Numbered from the stretch's first letter, positions 36,310 through 46,212 are shown. The stretch: DNA of 64,000 nucleotides from Macrotis lagotis (GCF_037893015.1 NC_133661.1:245841503-245905502); one strand, 5' to 3'. Numbers and translations: made by a program. The notes: a model not told the origin generated them from the letters alone.

Positions 36310-37545
36310 ATCATTAACTAGCGAACATTTACAGAATATCTAAGTACTAAGCACCAAGCCAAGTACTTTGTGAGTGTTATCTTTTTGATTTTTCTAAAAA
36401 ACTTTGAAAGGAAGGGAAATTATTAACATCTGTTTTATAGCAGAGCCAACAAAAGTTAAGTGACTTGCTCAAGGTGATAAAGTGACTAAATGTCTATGAG
36501 GCCATATTTTATTTTATTGTACAAATATTTTATTTGTTTTTCCAATTATATACAATAGTAGTTTCTACCTATAATTTTTTGGTAAGGTTTTGAATTTTAC
36601 ACATTTCCCCCCCACTCTCCCTTCCCCCTCCTACAGAAGGCAGTCTGATAATGTTTACATTGTTTTCATGCTATGCATTGATCAAAATTGAATGTGTTGA
36701 GAGAAAAATCACATCCTTAAGGAAAAAATAAAATATTAGAGATAGCAGAATTATGTAGTACATAAGACTTTTTTTTGAATCAAAGTTAATAGCCTTTGGT
36801 CTTTGTTTAAACTCCACAGTTCTTTCTCTGAATGCAGATGGTTTTCTCCATTGCAGATACCCTAAAATTGTCCCTGATTATTGCACTGATGGAATGAGCA
36901 AGTCCATTAAGGTTAATCCTCACCCCCATGTTGCTATTGGGGTGTACAGTGTTTTTCTGGTTCTGCTTATCTCGATCAGTATCAGTTTATACAAGTCTTT
37001 CCAGGCTTCTCTGAGATCCTGATTTCTATTTGAACAATAATGTTCCATTGAATACATACCACAGTTTCTTTAGTCATTCGCCAATTGATGGACATTCACT
37101 TGATTTCCAATTCTTTGCTACCACAGAGCTGCTATGAATATTTTTGTACAAGTGATGTTTTTACTCTTTCTTTATGATTTCTTCAGAGTATAGACCCAAC
37201 AGTGGTATTGCAGAATCAAAAGGTATGCACGTTTTTATTGCCCTTTGGGCGTAATTTCAAACTGCTCTCCAGAAAATCAGTTCACAGCTCCACCAACAAT
37301 GTATTAGATTTCCCACAACCCTTCCAACAATGATCATTATCCTTTCTGGTCATATTGGCCAATCTGAGAGGTGTGAAGTGGTACCTCAGAGATGCTTTAA
37401 TTTGCATTTCTCTAATCAGTAATGATTTAGAGGACTTTTTCATATGACTATGGATAGTTTTGATTTCCTATAGGGCCGTATTTTAAATCAGGTCTTCTTG
37501 CTTCCAGGCCCAGCTTTCTATTTATTATGCCATCTAGGCAGTATT
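36310..37545 (-). mobile_element. MIR SINE split by an L1
   Basis: MIR text 'ctaagtactaagcaccaagc', 'gttaagtgacttgctcaagg', then after the insertion 'aaatcaggtcttcttgcttc'. Confidence 0.65.
36512..37473 (-). mobile_element. 5'-truncated L1 (3' UTR and ORF2 end)
   Basis: Standard L1 3' end text; target duplication ggccatatttta (36,500-36,511) / ggccgtatttta (37,474-37,485). Confidence 0.88.
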
Positions 37546-37689
37546 AAGTAAATGTCAAAAAAGATCACTTAAGATATAGTCAAGGAGTTAAATTTCCTGT
37601 TGTAGATTAACAAACAGGTTTTAAAAAATATTCCCAATCTACAAGTTAAGTAAGAATATCGTGAATTATTGGACTATTATGGTTTACCT

Positions 37690-38345
37690 TGGGTAATGAA
37701 TGAGTAAACAAGAATATACTAAGCACTCATATGATTCTACTGGGCATTGAGGATGAAATGGTCCCTGCCCTCAAGGAGCTTACATTCCATAGGGAGAAAC
37801 AAAGTATACACCTATTAATACATATATACAAAATATCTAAAAAGTAAATACAAGTTTGCAAAGACGAAAAGGCAGAGGATCAGGAAAAGCATTTTGTAAA
37901 GGAGTCACAGTTTGAGTTGAACTTTGAAGAAAGCTAGGGATCTAAGGACAAGAGAACCTACATGGGGTGGGGCGGGGAGAGATAGATTGCAACTAAGCAG
38001 AAACAGAAAATGTAACGTTGTGTATACATAGAAGAGCCAGGAGCACAATTGGCTTTTTTATTTTTTGCAAGGTAGTGGGGTTAAAGTGACTTGCCCAAGG
38101 TCACACAGCTAGATAATTGCCTCTGAGGCCAAATTTGAACTCAGGTCTCCAGTGCTCTATCCACTGCCAACTAGGTTTTTGACTGAATTGAAGAAAGAAT
38201 GGAAGCAAGTAATGTTTAATTTAGGAAATGTAGATTGAGACAGGATTGGGAATGACTTTAAACACTAAAGTGAAAAATCTGCATTTTATCAGAGGAAAAA
38301 GAGAAGAGTTGACAAGGTCAAATCTGAGTTTTAAGACTATTTCTT
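37690..38345 (+). mobile_element. Family R, copy 3, split by a SINE
   Basis: 'ccctgccctcaaggagctta', 'gagttgaactttgaagaaag', 'gaaaaatctgcattttatca' match other R copies in order. 37,546-37,689 and 38,346-38,654 unassigned. Confidence 0.65.
38056..38176 (-). mobile_element. tRNA-headed SINE, partial
   Basis: 'gcaaggtagtggggttaaag' to 'ctatccactgccaactagg', with small deletions. Confidence 0.85.
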
Positions 38346-38654
38346 TTTCCGCTGAGCAAGAAAGATTTGAGCCAAGACCATTTAGATTAAGATTGTTGAA
38401 GCGGGGCACTTGAAGAGAGCTGAGAGCCTGCCGGCTCACCTGCCTGAGAGGACAGAGGTAGGTGATGGAGGGAGAATCAAGTCTAGGCAACCGGTTGGCT
38501 ATTTGGGGCTAAGGAAAGCACAATGGAGTATGATTACAGGCTGTATTGTGAAATCTGGGGCATTTGGGGAAAAAGCAAGGGCATTGCCCTCCACAGAAAG
38601 TTCGGAAAAGGGAGGGGGAATGAAAGGAAACTAAAGTGAAAGAATGAATTCGAC

Positions 38655-38875
38655 CGGGGAAAGTCACTTTCTATTTCCAGGCTTCAGCTTTCTTTTCTGT
38701 AAAATGTTAGGATGGAATGATCTTTTGCTCGGCTCCTTCATCTTCACTACCTCAGTGAGACCCGGAGTGCGCCCTTTGCTCGAGAAAAGCCAAAGTCAAC
38801 TTTCCTTTTTGCTCAAAAAAAAAAATAAATGACAGTCTCGAGCAAGCTGACCTCGAAGGTCAGTTCCACCTCTGA
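38655..38875 (+). mobile_element. MON1/MIR-like SINE remnant
   Basis: Decayed copy with the recognisable internal run near 'ttctgtaaaatgttaggatgg' and a tail near 'aaggtcagttccacctctga', as in other copies of this class. Confidence 0.5.
38848..38862. promoter_or_regulatory. Everted nuclear-receptor half-sites, 3-bp spacer
   Basis: TGACCT-CGA-AGGTCA has perfect 6-bp arms just upstream of the CpG island. It lies in the tail of a MON1/MIR-like SINE remnant, so it may be chance or exapted SINE sequence. Confidence 0.35.
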
Positions 38876-38970
38876 GGATTCACGAAGCTCACGACGAAGA
38901 TAGCATGGGGGGGCCGAGATCCCAGCTCCGCCGATCCTCCACCCAGCCCCGTCCCCTCCCCTTCCTCCTG

Positions 38971-39362
38971 CGGCGGGCTCGGCGGGCTCGGCGGGCTCGG
39001 CGGGCTCGGCGGGCTCGGCGGGCTCGGCGGCCTCGGTGGGCTCGGTGTGCTCGGCGGCCTCGGGTGGGCTCGGCGTGCTCGGCGGTCTCGGTGTGCTCGG
39101 CGGGCTCGGCGTGCTCGGTGTGCTCGGTGGGCTCGGCGGGCCTCGGTGGGCTCGGCGGGCTCGGCGGCCTCGGTGGGCTCGGCGGGCTCGGTGGGCTCGG
39201 CGGGCTCGGTATGCTCGGTGGGCTCGGTGGGCTCGGTGGGCTCGGCGGCCTCGGTGGGCTCCGGCGGGCTCGGCGTGCTCGGTGGGCTCGGTATGCTCGG
39301 CGGGCTCCGTGGGCTCGGTGGGCTCGGCGGCCTCGGTGGGCTCGGTGGGCTCGGCGGCCTCC
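38971..39362 (+). repeat. GC-rich 9-bp minisatellite, about 43 units
   Basis: Tandem units close to ggcgggctc, with variants ggtgggctc, ggcgtgctc, ggtatgctc and ggcggcctc. The first six units are nearly identical and later ones mixed. A GGG every nine bases makes the + strand G-quadruplex prone. Because 9 is a multiple of 3 and stops are absent, both strands show long open frames (for example Glu-Pro-Thr/Ala repeats on the minus strand); these are judged not to be genes. Confidence 0.95.
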
Positions 39363-39650
39363 GAGCCTGCTTCCAGGCTCTCTGAGCCCAACAGCAGGGA
39401 CCAGGGAAGCCGCACGTGGGCAGAGCCCCGGCGCCGCGGAGCCCGGGCCTCGGCCGCGCTGCCTCCTCCCTCGGCGGCGGGGCCAGCCTTGCCCTCTCCG
39501 CCTCGAGCCGCCGCCGGAGCGCGCTTCCTCCCACGGCCGAGCGCCGCAGCCCGGTCCCCGCCCCGGGGCCCCTCCGGGCCGCCCCCCCCCCCCGCTTCGC
39601 TCTCACGTCCGCTGCGCTCTCCCCAGCGATAGGCCGCGCCGGCGCCCGGG

Positions 39651-39720
39651 CCCCGCCCCCGCGCGTTGGATTGGTCCGCGGGCCCCGGGCCGTTCCTCTC
39701 CGCCCCGCCCCCGCCCCCGC
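39651..39720 (+). promoter_or_regulatory. SPTLC2: SPTLC2 core promoter: GC boxes and inverted CCAAT box
   Basis: GC boxes ccccgccccc at 39,651-39,660 and a cluster of CCGCCCC motifs at 39,700-39,720 (Sp1/KLF type) flank ATTGGT at 39,670-39,675 (inverted CCAAT, NF-Y type). They lie about 165-235 bp upstream of the ATG. No TATA box is seen, as usual for CpG-island promoters. Factor binding is inferred. Confidence 0.6.
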
Positions 39721-39759
39721 CTGGGCCAGCCCGAGCCGGGGGTGTTGGGCCCCGCCTCC

Positions 39760-39765
39760 ATGTGA
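39760..39765 (+). promoter_or_regulatory. Start-stop upstream ORF (ATGTGA) in the putative 5' UTR
   Basis: An ATG is followed at once by TGA, 127 bp upstream of the SPTLC2 ATG. If transcription starts further upstream, this is a minimal uORF. The transcription start is not known from sequence alone. Confidence 0.35.
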
Positions 39766-39800
39766 CTGCCGGCTCGGAGGCGGCGGCGGCGCGGCTGCTA

Positions 39801-39807
39801 TTTCCGG
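39801..39807 (-). promoter_or_regulatory. ETS/GABPA-type site
   Basis: TTTCCGG (CCGGAAA on the minus strand) 80 bp upstream of the ATG, a common element near start sites of housekeeping promoters. Motif match only. Confidence 0.4.
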
Positions 39808-39886
39808 TGTGCCGGCAGTGGGCGGGCGGGGTGCGGCGCCGAGCCCGAGCGGCCGCCAGAGCCTCGCACCTGGTGCCGCCGGCAGG

Positions 39887-40022
39887 ATGCGCCCGGGGCC
39901 CGGGGGCCTGCTGCTGCCGCCGCCCTCCGCTGCCGAACGGCTGCGTGGCGAACGGGGACCTGCGGAACGGCTACGTGAGGAGCAGCCGGGCCGCCGCCGC
40001 CGCCGCCGCCGCCAGCAGCCAG
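39887..40022 (+). CDS. SPTLC2: SPTLC2 exon 1, coding part (partial gene, apparent 1-nt frame problem)
   Basis: N-terminal coding exon of serine palmitoyltransferase subunit 2, the PLP-dependent ER-membrane subunit that condenses serine with palmitoyl-CoA, the first step of sphingolipid synthesis. Seen: from 39,909 the frame reads CCCRR, then [15 protein letters not shown], an eight-alanine tract and SSQ, closing phase 0 on CAG at 40,020-40,022 before gtacgg. As I recall the human protein, it starts MRPEPGGCCCRR and continues NGCVANG...RNGYVRSS, an Ala tract and GQ, so the match is strong. The expected ATG (39,887, purine at -3) reads MRPGPGG but is one base out of phase with the conserved frame; the GGGGG run at 39,902-39,906 is the likely extra base. 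No in-frame ATG lies just upstream; an in-frame CTG sits at 39,870. The catalytic domain lies in later exons outside the window. Identity is firm; the exact start is uncertain. Confidence 0.87.
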
Positions 40023-40028
40023 GTACGG
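40023..40028 (+). other. SPTLC2: Splice donor of SPTLC2 exon 1
   Basis: CAG|gtacgg follows the conserved SSQ residues and leaves the codon complete (phase 0). Conservation with the known family stops exactly here. Confidence 0.8.
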
Positions 40029-40600
40029 CGCGGGGGGCTCGGGCTCCCCCGGGACCGCCGCGGGGTGGGGCTCGCGGCCCGGGGGCCAAGGTCCGAGGCG
40101 GGGCGGGGCCGCTGCCCCCCGAGGGGGTTGGGCCCCGGCTCCTCCCCTCCCCCCCCTCCTCCGAGCGCCCCCCCCAGGATGCTGGTCCGGCCCGCGCGGC
40201 CCTGGGGGCGCCTTCCTGTCACCTGATGCGGCCGGGCTCAGACCCCCGCGGGGCGATGTGGAGGGGCGACGAGGACTGACAGCCCCGGCTCGGCCCTCCC
40301 CAGGCCGGGCCGCGCCCCCGCTGACCTCTCCCTCCTTTCCTCTCACTCCACTTCCTCCTTTCTCTCAGGTGCTCGCCTTACCTGTTGGTCCTTGGGGGGG
40401 CATACCTTTGGATCCTCCCAAGGCTGTGGGAAGAGGACCCCGAGGCTGACAGGCGGCCTTCGGGCGCTAAGAGTGCCACGTGCAGAGCGGAGCTGCAAAG
40501 CCTCTTTACCTTCCTATCGGCGGCCGCCCCGCACCTGGCCGCCCCGCGGGCACGCACTTGCCTCTTCTCACCTCTTTTGGAGAGGACCCTTCCACAGGGC

Positions 40601-41091
40601 GGGGGAGACGGGCTGGTTTATATGGCCCTCACTGCACCCAGAGCCGAACAGACAGCCCATAAACTAGGGGATCTTTTGACCTGATAGTGACTGCAGGGAG
40701 TCTCTCCTAACTGAGACCTAGGGTTGACTCACCAATTGGGGTGGCATTTCCCGCAGAATATCCAGCAATTCTGTGTGCACTAGTTTCTCGAGGTATACAT
40801 GGATTACAACCAAAAATCGCACTGTCCCTGTCCTCGAGGAGCTCCGAGTTCTCTTGCAGTGCCATTAACCTCCCTCCACTCACCAGTGGAAAGTTTGAAA
40901 TTCAGAGCAGCGACTTTTTGCTGTCAGGTCTCCTTGCTCTAAAAATGTACCAGGTCTTTGTGGGATAGTGGTGGTGCTTGGCAGTTACTATTAAACAGTT
41001 CCTTCCAGGACTGTGTTTTTTGACTCTGTGTGTGTTGCAGGGGAGTAGCTTGGTACCTGATAAAGACTGTTGTTCAGTAGTTCTTGAGTTT
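40601..41091 (+). other. Start of intron 1 beyond the CpG island
   Basis: Mostly unassigned. About 40,775-40,860 resembles a short R fragment ('ctgtcctcgaggagctccga'). Confidence 0.35.
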
Positions 41092-41208
41092 CTTTTTTTA
41101 ATTTTTTAGGTTTTTTTGGCTTGCCCAAGGCCACACAGCTAGGTAATTATTAAGTGTGCAAGGTCGGATTTGAATTCGGGTACTCCTGACTCCAGGGCCG
41201 GTGCTCAG
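41092..41208 (-). mobile_element. tRNA-headed SINE, head-truncated
   Basis: Lacks the 5' head end; abuts the MAR1-like element. Confidence 0.85.
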
Positions 41209-41475
41209 TTCTCAGTTTCTGATCCCAGGAGTAACCCCATTTGGGGTTTTCTTGGCAGAGGTATTGGAATGATTCACCATTTCCTTCTCATTTTACACAT
41301 GAAATTGAGGCAAACAAGTTTAGTGATTGGTTCATTTAACACATGAAGAAATTGAGACAAACAAGATGAGTGATTTGTTCAGGGTCACCCAGCTAGTATT
41401 TGTGGTCAAATTTGAAACTGGGAAAATGAATCTTCCTGATTGCTATCCACTTTGCCATCCAACTGCCCTGATCCA
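41209..41475 (-). mobile_element. MAR1-like long SINE
   Basis: 'ggggttttcttggcagaggt', a partly duplicated 'aaattgagacaaacaagatg' segment, and head complement 'gccatccaactgccct'. Confidence 0.75.
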
Positions 41476-41814
41476 AAGTAGGTGCTTAATTAATTGCTAG
41501 TTGATTAATATTGTCTAAATTTAAGAATAATTTGAAAAAAGAAATCAACATTTCCTCCAATAGCTGTAACAATCACAGTTTTCAGTAGGATGAATATTTG
41601 TAGTTCTGGGAGAAAAGCAGAGAATTTCAGCTGTCAGGGCCCCCTTCCAGACCCAATTAGTGTTTAGCAAGGAACCAAAAAAAATCCCCAAACCACCAAC
41701 CTCTGTTTTCCAAATAAGAGTGTCTTATCAATGTTTGGTAGTAATGGAAGTAGTGTTGACTTCCGTAAAGATTAAGAATAGGGCAAATAGCCTTTCTGTT
41801 TTAAAGTGTAAGGT

Positions 41815-42020
41815 GAACTATAGCACAGGGCGACATGAAAGGAAAGAGTCAGCCTTTCCGGAATCAGAAGGATCTCAGCTCAAATCCCTGCCCAGTATGA
41901 TCTTTGGCAAGTTAATATTAATTTCTCTGACTGTTTCCTCCTTCTTTAAAGGGAGATGTCACTTATTCTGCAGTGTTATTGTGAGTGAAGTTTTATGATT
42001 TATGAAGCACGTTAATAGCC
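41815..42020 (+). mobile_element. MON1/MIR-like SINE
   Basis: 'aaggatctcagctcaaatcc', 'tgatctttggcaagttaa', 'gtttcctccttctttaaagg'. 41,476-41,814 unassigned. Confidence 0.55.
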
Positions 42021-42483
42021 TGAATACTCTTTTATATTTTTCTTATACTTGTTTGAGAGATTAAATGCTAAACAGATTATTGGTAATAATTAAAGAAGCT
42101 TTCATTTCTCTGGTGGTATGAAAATGTATGTTTTTCTTGGGCTAAAATGTATCATTGACATTTAGTATGTTTTCCTGTTGAAGTTGTAACTAGGAAAATA
42201 AGTTGTACATGAATGAATGAAAACAGTGTTTCTTTTCCAATGGGTCTTGACCTTTCTAAGAGGGAAAAAAAGAATTAAGAGGAAGATAGATTTCAACACA
42301 GGCCTGTATTCCCATGATTGGGGTGTTTTCTGTTTAAGTGCTTCCTTCCCTTCTCCAGAAACAAAAAATATTTTCCTTTAGTAAAATGAGGGTCCCAGTT
42401 ACCCCACTACTGTACTCAGAGGTTTTCAACTTATAAGAAAGATCAACTTACAAGAATGAGATTGATAAACAAAATGCAGTCTT

Positions 42484-42630
42484 TTTTTTTTTGCAAGGCA
42501 AATGGGGTTAAGTAGCTTGCCCAAGGCCACACAGCTAGGTAATTATTAAGTGTCTGAGACCAGATTTGAACCCAGGTACTCCTGACTCCAGGGCCGGTGC
42601 TTTATCCACTACACCACCTAGCCACCCCAT
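42484..42630 (-). mobile_element. tRNA-headed SINE, subfamily b
   Basis: Near-identical to 14,005-14,168. Target duplication aacaaaatgcagtctt (left) / aacaaaatacagtctt (right). Confidence 0.95.
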
Positions 42631-42649
42631 AACAAAATACAGTCTTGCA

Positions 42650-43549
42650 ACAAATGTCTTAAATGGTTGTGATTCAGACAAATTTATGCCCCAAGTGGGG
42701 GGGGGTATAAATCTTAATATCTTTTATGTCTTTAAAAGACAAGAAAGAGCAAATCCTCTGAGAAACTATTAAGATGATAGCATACCTTATTCAAAACTAT
42801 TTAAATAAAGATCTTAAATTTTGAAAGAGTTAAGAGTGCTAAACTTTATTTTCAAAACTTTTGTTCAGTACACTTGGTTGGATGGAGGTATATTGCTTAA
42901 TTTGCTTCCTTTATTTTTTAGCAAAGAACCCAGGATTGGTAGTTTTGTAAGGACACAAAGTGCTCCTTCATTATTTTCGTTTTTTTAAGCGGTTAAAAAA
43001 AAGGAACAAAGCTCACAGGCAATAAAGAATAAAACTAATACATAGTGACCCAATGGATTTGTTCTTCTTGGGGAAAATAGTATGTCATATAATAAAGGAT
43101 AAATTTGAAAATGTGTGACACCTAGCTATATGTAAACAATTTGCTAAAAGAAATAAACTAAGCCATTATGATATGGTTTCTAAAACTAAGTTATAAATTT
43201 ACTTATTTACCAAATCAAATAGTCATCCACTTTAAATGGTAACAGCTGGTTGGACTAACCAGGCTATAGGTACACTACCTTTGTAGTAATTCTTACTGTT
43301 CAGTTTCTAAATTGCATGTGTGATTACTCTCTTTGTATTTCTTTCTACCTTGCAGTTGTTTTGAACAAAGTGTTTTGTGACTTGCTGTTATTTTACTAAA
43401 TTCACAGTCCTAGGAGCACAATCACAGATTAGTAAAACTAGGTGCATATATTGTAATGTATCAGACCTCTCCTTTTATAGATAGGAAACCAAGGACCAGG
43501 GGCTGAAATACATGGCATTGGGCAGTGCCACTTAAATCTGTATACCTTA

Positions 43550-43550
<1 letters not shown>
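42650..43550. other. Unassigned intronic sequence
   Basis: AT-rich; a weak MIR-like piece at 43,460-43,500. No other feature. Confidence 0.35.

Positions 43551-43552
<2 letters not shown>

Positions 43553-43589
<37 letters not shown>
43553..43589. repeat. (GT)n microsatellite
   Basis: About 18 GT units followed by a T run. A C-run lies at 44,121-44,136. Confidence 0.97.
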
Positions 43590-43591
<2 letters not shown>

Positions 43592-44304
43592 TTTTTTTTT
43601 TTGCCAGGGAACTTTTTTGTCTTTGTATTTGTTCTAACCCAGATGTTTAGGAAGAATAGAAAGTATAATGATCCCTTCCACCCTGACAAATATATGACCA
43701 GGAAGGAAATGTACATGCCAGATGTCCTCAGATTGTGCTTTGAGCCTTTCCAGAGTCTCTCTAGGCCTTCATTGAACCCAGTTTGGAGTCTTAGACTATA
43801 CAATGTCTTATGGTAGCATGCTATCCTTCTCTCCCCCCCCCCCAGTTCTTTTCCTTGAAATCTTAAAAAAAACTATTTCCAGAAATCTAAGGACTGAATT
43901 GTAGTTGCAAAATGAACATGTAAAGGGATTTAAAAAATGTGCTTAAAGGGTGAAAGCTCTAGACTGCTTGTAGCGATTTAAGATTGTGTCTTTTGTGCAT
44001 AGGAAAGCATTTTGAGGGGAACAATCAAACATTATTGTGTAGTGGTGCCTCTGGTTGCTTATGGATATCACCAAGAAACAGCAATTGAACAATAAAGCAT
44101 TGATTTTTGCAGGCTCCCCTTCCCCCCCCCCCCCCATGTACAGCTGAATGAGAGGTGGATCTTGGTGATAATTTATAGTTAGGAAAATTTGCTATTACCA
44201 AGAGTTTTCAAAGAGTTAGAAGTCATCTTAAAGGACTCTGCAATTCCTTTTCTGCTTTTTGGTAGGGTATTATTTAAATCATTCTAGTTATTTCGATTCC
44301 CTGC

Positions 44305-44475
44305 AGTGGTATAATGGGAAGAAAAAAAGAACACTTATTAGGATTAGAAGAATTGGGTGACTTTGGAAAAGTCATTTAACTTCCCTGAGCCTCAGTTTTT
44401 GTCATTGTAGAATGAAGAGATTGGATGATGATGATATTTATTATCTCTTTTTAACTCTCAATTCTATGATTCCAC
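44305..44475 (+). mobile_element. MIR-like SINE
   Basis: 'gtgactttggaaaagtcatt', 'taacttccctgagcctcag', 'ctctcaattctatgattcc'. Confidence 0.65.
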
Positions 44476-44770
44476 TTTCAGGGAAGGAAATAAAATCATA
44501 TCCCCAAAATAATATTTTACTATCAATAACATACCTCATAAAGCAGATGTATGGTCAATCACTTGTTCTCTCTGCAGAAATAAAGTAGTGTGGCTAGTTT
44601 CCATCATTCATTATTGGTGAGCCTCACATTTCCTTTTTGTGAGACACCTGTATCTGTCTGATTTACACAAGTTACATAACTTAAAAATTTTTTAAATTGT
44701 ATTACTTAGAGGAGAAAGTTACAAAATAAACATTACAGGGTATTGTTACTTCACTGAGGTTGGGGAATAA

Positions 44771-44925
44771 GATTTTTTTTTGACTTTTGCAAGGTAATGG
44801 GGTTAAGTGACTTGCCTATGGCCAAACAGCTTGGTAAGGATTATGTGTCTGAGGCCTCATTTGAACTCAGATCCTGCTGGCTCCAGGGTCAGTGCTCTAT
44901 CTCCACTGTGCCACCTAGCTTCCCC
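44771..44925 (-). mobile_element. tRNA-headed SINE
   Basis: Diverged copy ending 'gccacctagcttcccc'; a (TA)n run follows at 44,972-45,000. Confidence 0.9.
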
Positions 44926-44962
44926 ATGAATAATACTTTAACATTTAATTTTATTGAATATT

Positions 44963-45004
<42 letters not shown>

Positions 45005-45029
45005 AACATTCAAATTTTCATTAGAAATC

Positions 45030-45335
45030 TTATATAAGTAAGCATTGTTATCCCCCACTTTGAATATGAGAACTGTAGAAAGTAACTTGATTTTGGAGTC
45101 AGATGATATTAATTTGAACTATTTTGGCACTACTCTGTGACCTTAGTAAGCAGGAAGGGTAGAGACTCAATTTCCTCATCTGTAAAATGAAGGAATTTGA
45201 TTTTATCCCTTTGAATTCTAAAATCCTATGATAATATGACTTAGACATGATTACCTAGTGAGTCAGAGGCAGAGTCAGAACTGGAATCCAGTTCTTCTGG
45301 GTCACTATTTAATGCCATGAAACTACTGATATATA
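45030..45335. mobile_element. MIR-type SINE inside another MIR
   Basis: + strand MON1/MIR text ('gattttggagtcagatgata', 'caatttcctcatctgtaaaa') lies between two halves of a minus-strand MIR ('gcattgttatcccccacttt' ... 'gagtcagaactggaatccag'). Confidence 0.5.
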
Positions 45336-45359
45336 ACAATCAAGTGGTTATATGAAGAT

Positions 45360-45608
45360 AGGTGTCAGCTAAGTGACACAGTGGATCTAGCCCCAGTCCT
45401 GGAGACAGGAATACTCACTTTTTATGAGCTTAAATTTAGTCTCAGATACTTTATAACTGGGTGACCCCAGGCTAGTCACTTAATTCTGTTTGCCTCAGTT
45501 TCCTCATCATAAAATGAGTTAGTGTAGGAAATGCCAAATCATTCCATATCTTTGCCATGAAAAACCCTAAATGGGCCCACAAAAAGTCAGAAATGACTCA
45601 ACAACAAG
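45360..45608 (+). mobile_element. MAR1-like long SINE
   Basis: 'gtcagctaagtgacacagtg', 'ggctagtcacttaattctgt', 'gcctcagtttcctcatcata', 'aaaagtcagaaatgactcaa'. Confidence 0.78.
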
Positions 45609-45719
45609 AAAATATGAAGATTAATTACTTAATGTTTTCTGTAGTCTAAAGACTCTTGCTTGTAACTTTATGTTCTTTATATATCAATGCTTTGATTTTA
45701 TTTTTAAAAGTAAAGTCTC

Positions 45720-45866
45720 AGGGCAGCTAGGTTTTGCAGTAGATAGAGCACTGGCCCTGGAGTCAGGAGTACCTGAGTTCAAATCTGATCTCAGACACTT
45801 AATAATTACCTAGCTGTGTGGTGTTGGGAAAGCCACTTAACCCCATTGCCTTGCAAAAGAAAAAAG
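45720..45866 (+). mobile_element. tRNA-headed SINE
   Basis: Full copy with target duplication agtaaagtctc. Confidence 0.94.
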
Positions 45867-46212
45867 TAAAGTCTCCAAAAATATGTTTTACATGATTTCA
45901 TGTGTATAATTGACATATTGATTGCTGCTCAGTGTGTGGGGGAATGGGTGGAAGAGAGATAGAATTTGGACTTAAAAATTTTTCAAAATGTTAAAAATAT
46001 GTAAATATTTTAAATTATTTTTTAAAAGTCTTTAAAGTTTGTATGCAACTCTAAATTCTGCCTCATATTCCGAGGTATATATTTGAAAACAGTGGGAGAA
46101 GAATCTAAATCAAATTTGCTTTTTAATACAGATTCTTCTGACTTTGTCCATTAACAAGTATTAAATGCCTATTTGTGCTGAGTTGGAGATAAAAATATAA
46201 AAAATGGAGCAA

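Larger units (their letters stand above)
38885..40600. promoter_or_regulatory. SPTLC2: CpG island with the SPTLC2 promoter
   Basis: Sharp change from AT-rich DNA to very GC- and CpG-rich DNA spanning the minisatellite, promoter, exon 1 and first part of intron 1. The CpG density suggests an unmethylated, broadly active promoter. Its edges are estimated by eye. Confidence 0.85.

Noticed and set aside
1-39700. Search for the neighbouring gene (ALKBH1 is upstream of SPTLC2 in human)
   Set aside because: No exon or 3' UTR resembling it was recognised; the intergenic gap is probably larger than the window.
38860-40089. Long minus-strand open frame (about 409 codons) with Glu-Pro-Thr/Ala repeats
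   Set aside because: It arises from the stop-free 9-bp minisatellite and GC-rich island. Several other frames on both strands are equally open, and composition is low-complexity.
39416-40279. Long + strand open frames across the CpG island
   Set aside because: They read through the SPTLC2 donor and promoter without similarity. Only the 0.1-kb exon 1 peptide has support.
40340-40372. Acceptor-like pyrimidine tract ending in cag before gtgctcgcc
   Set aside because: Good tract but no following exon-like conserved frame; left as chance within intron 1.
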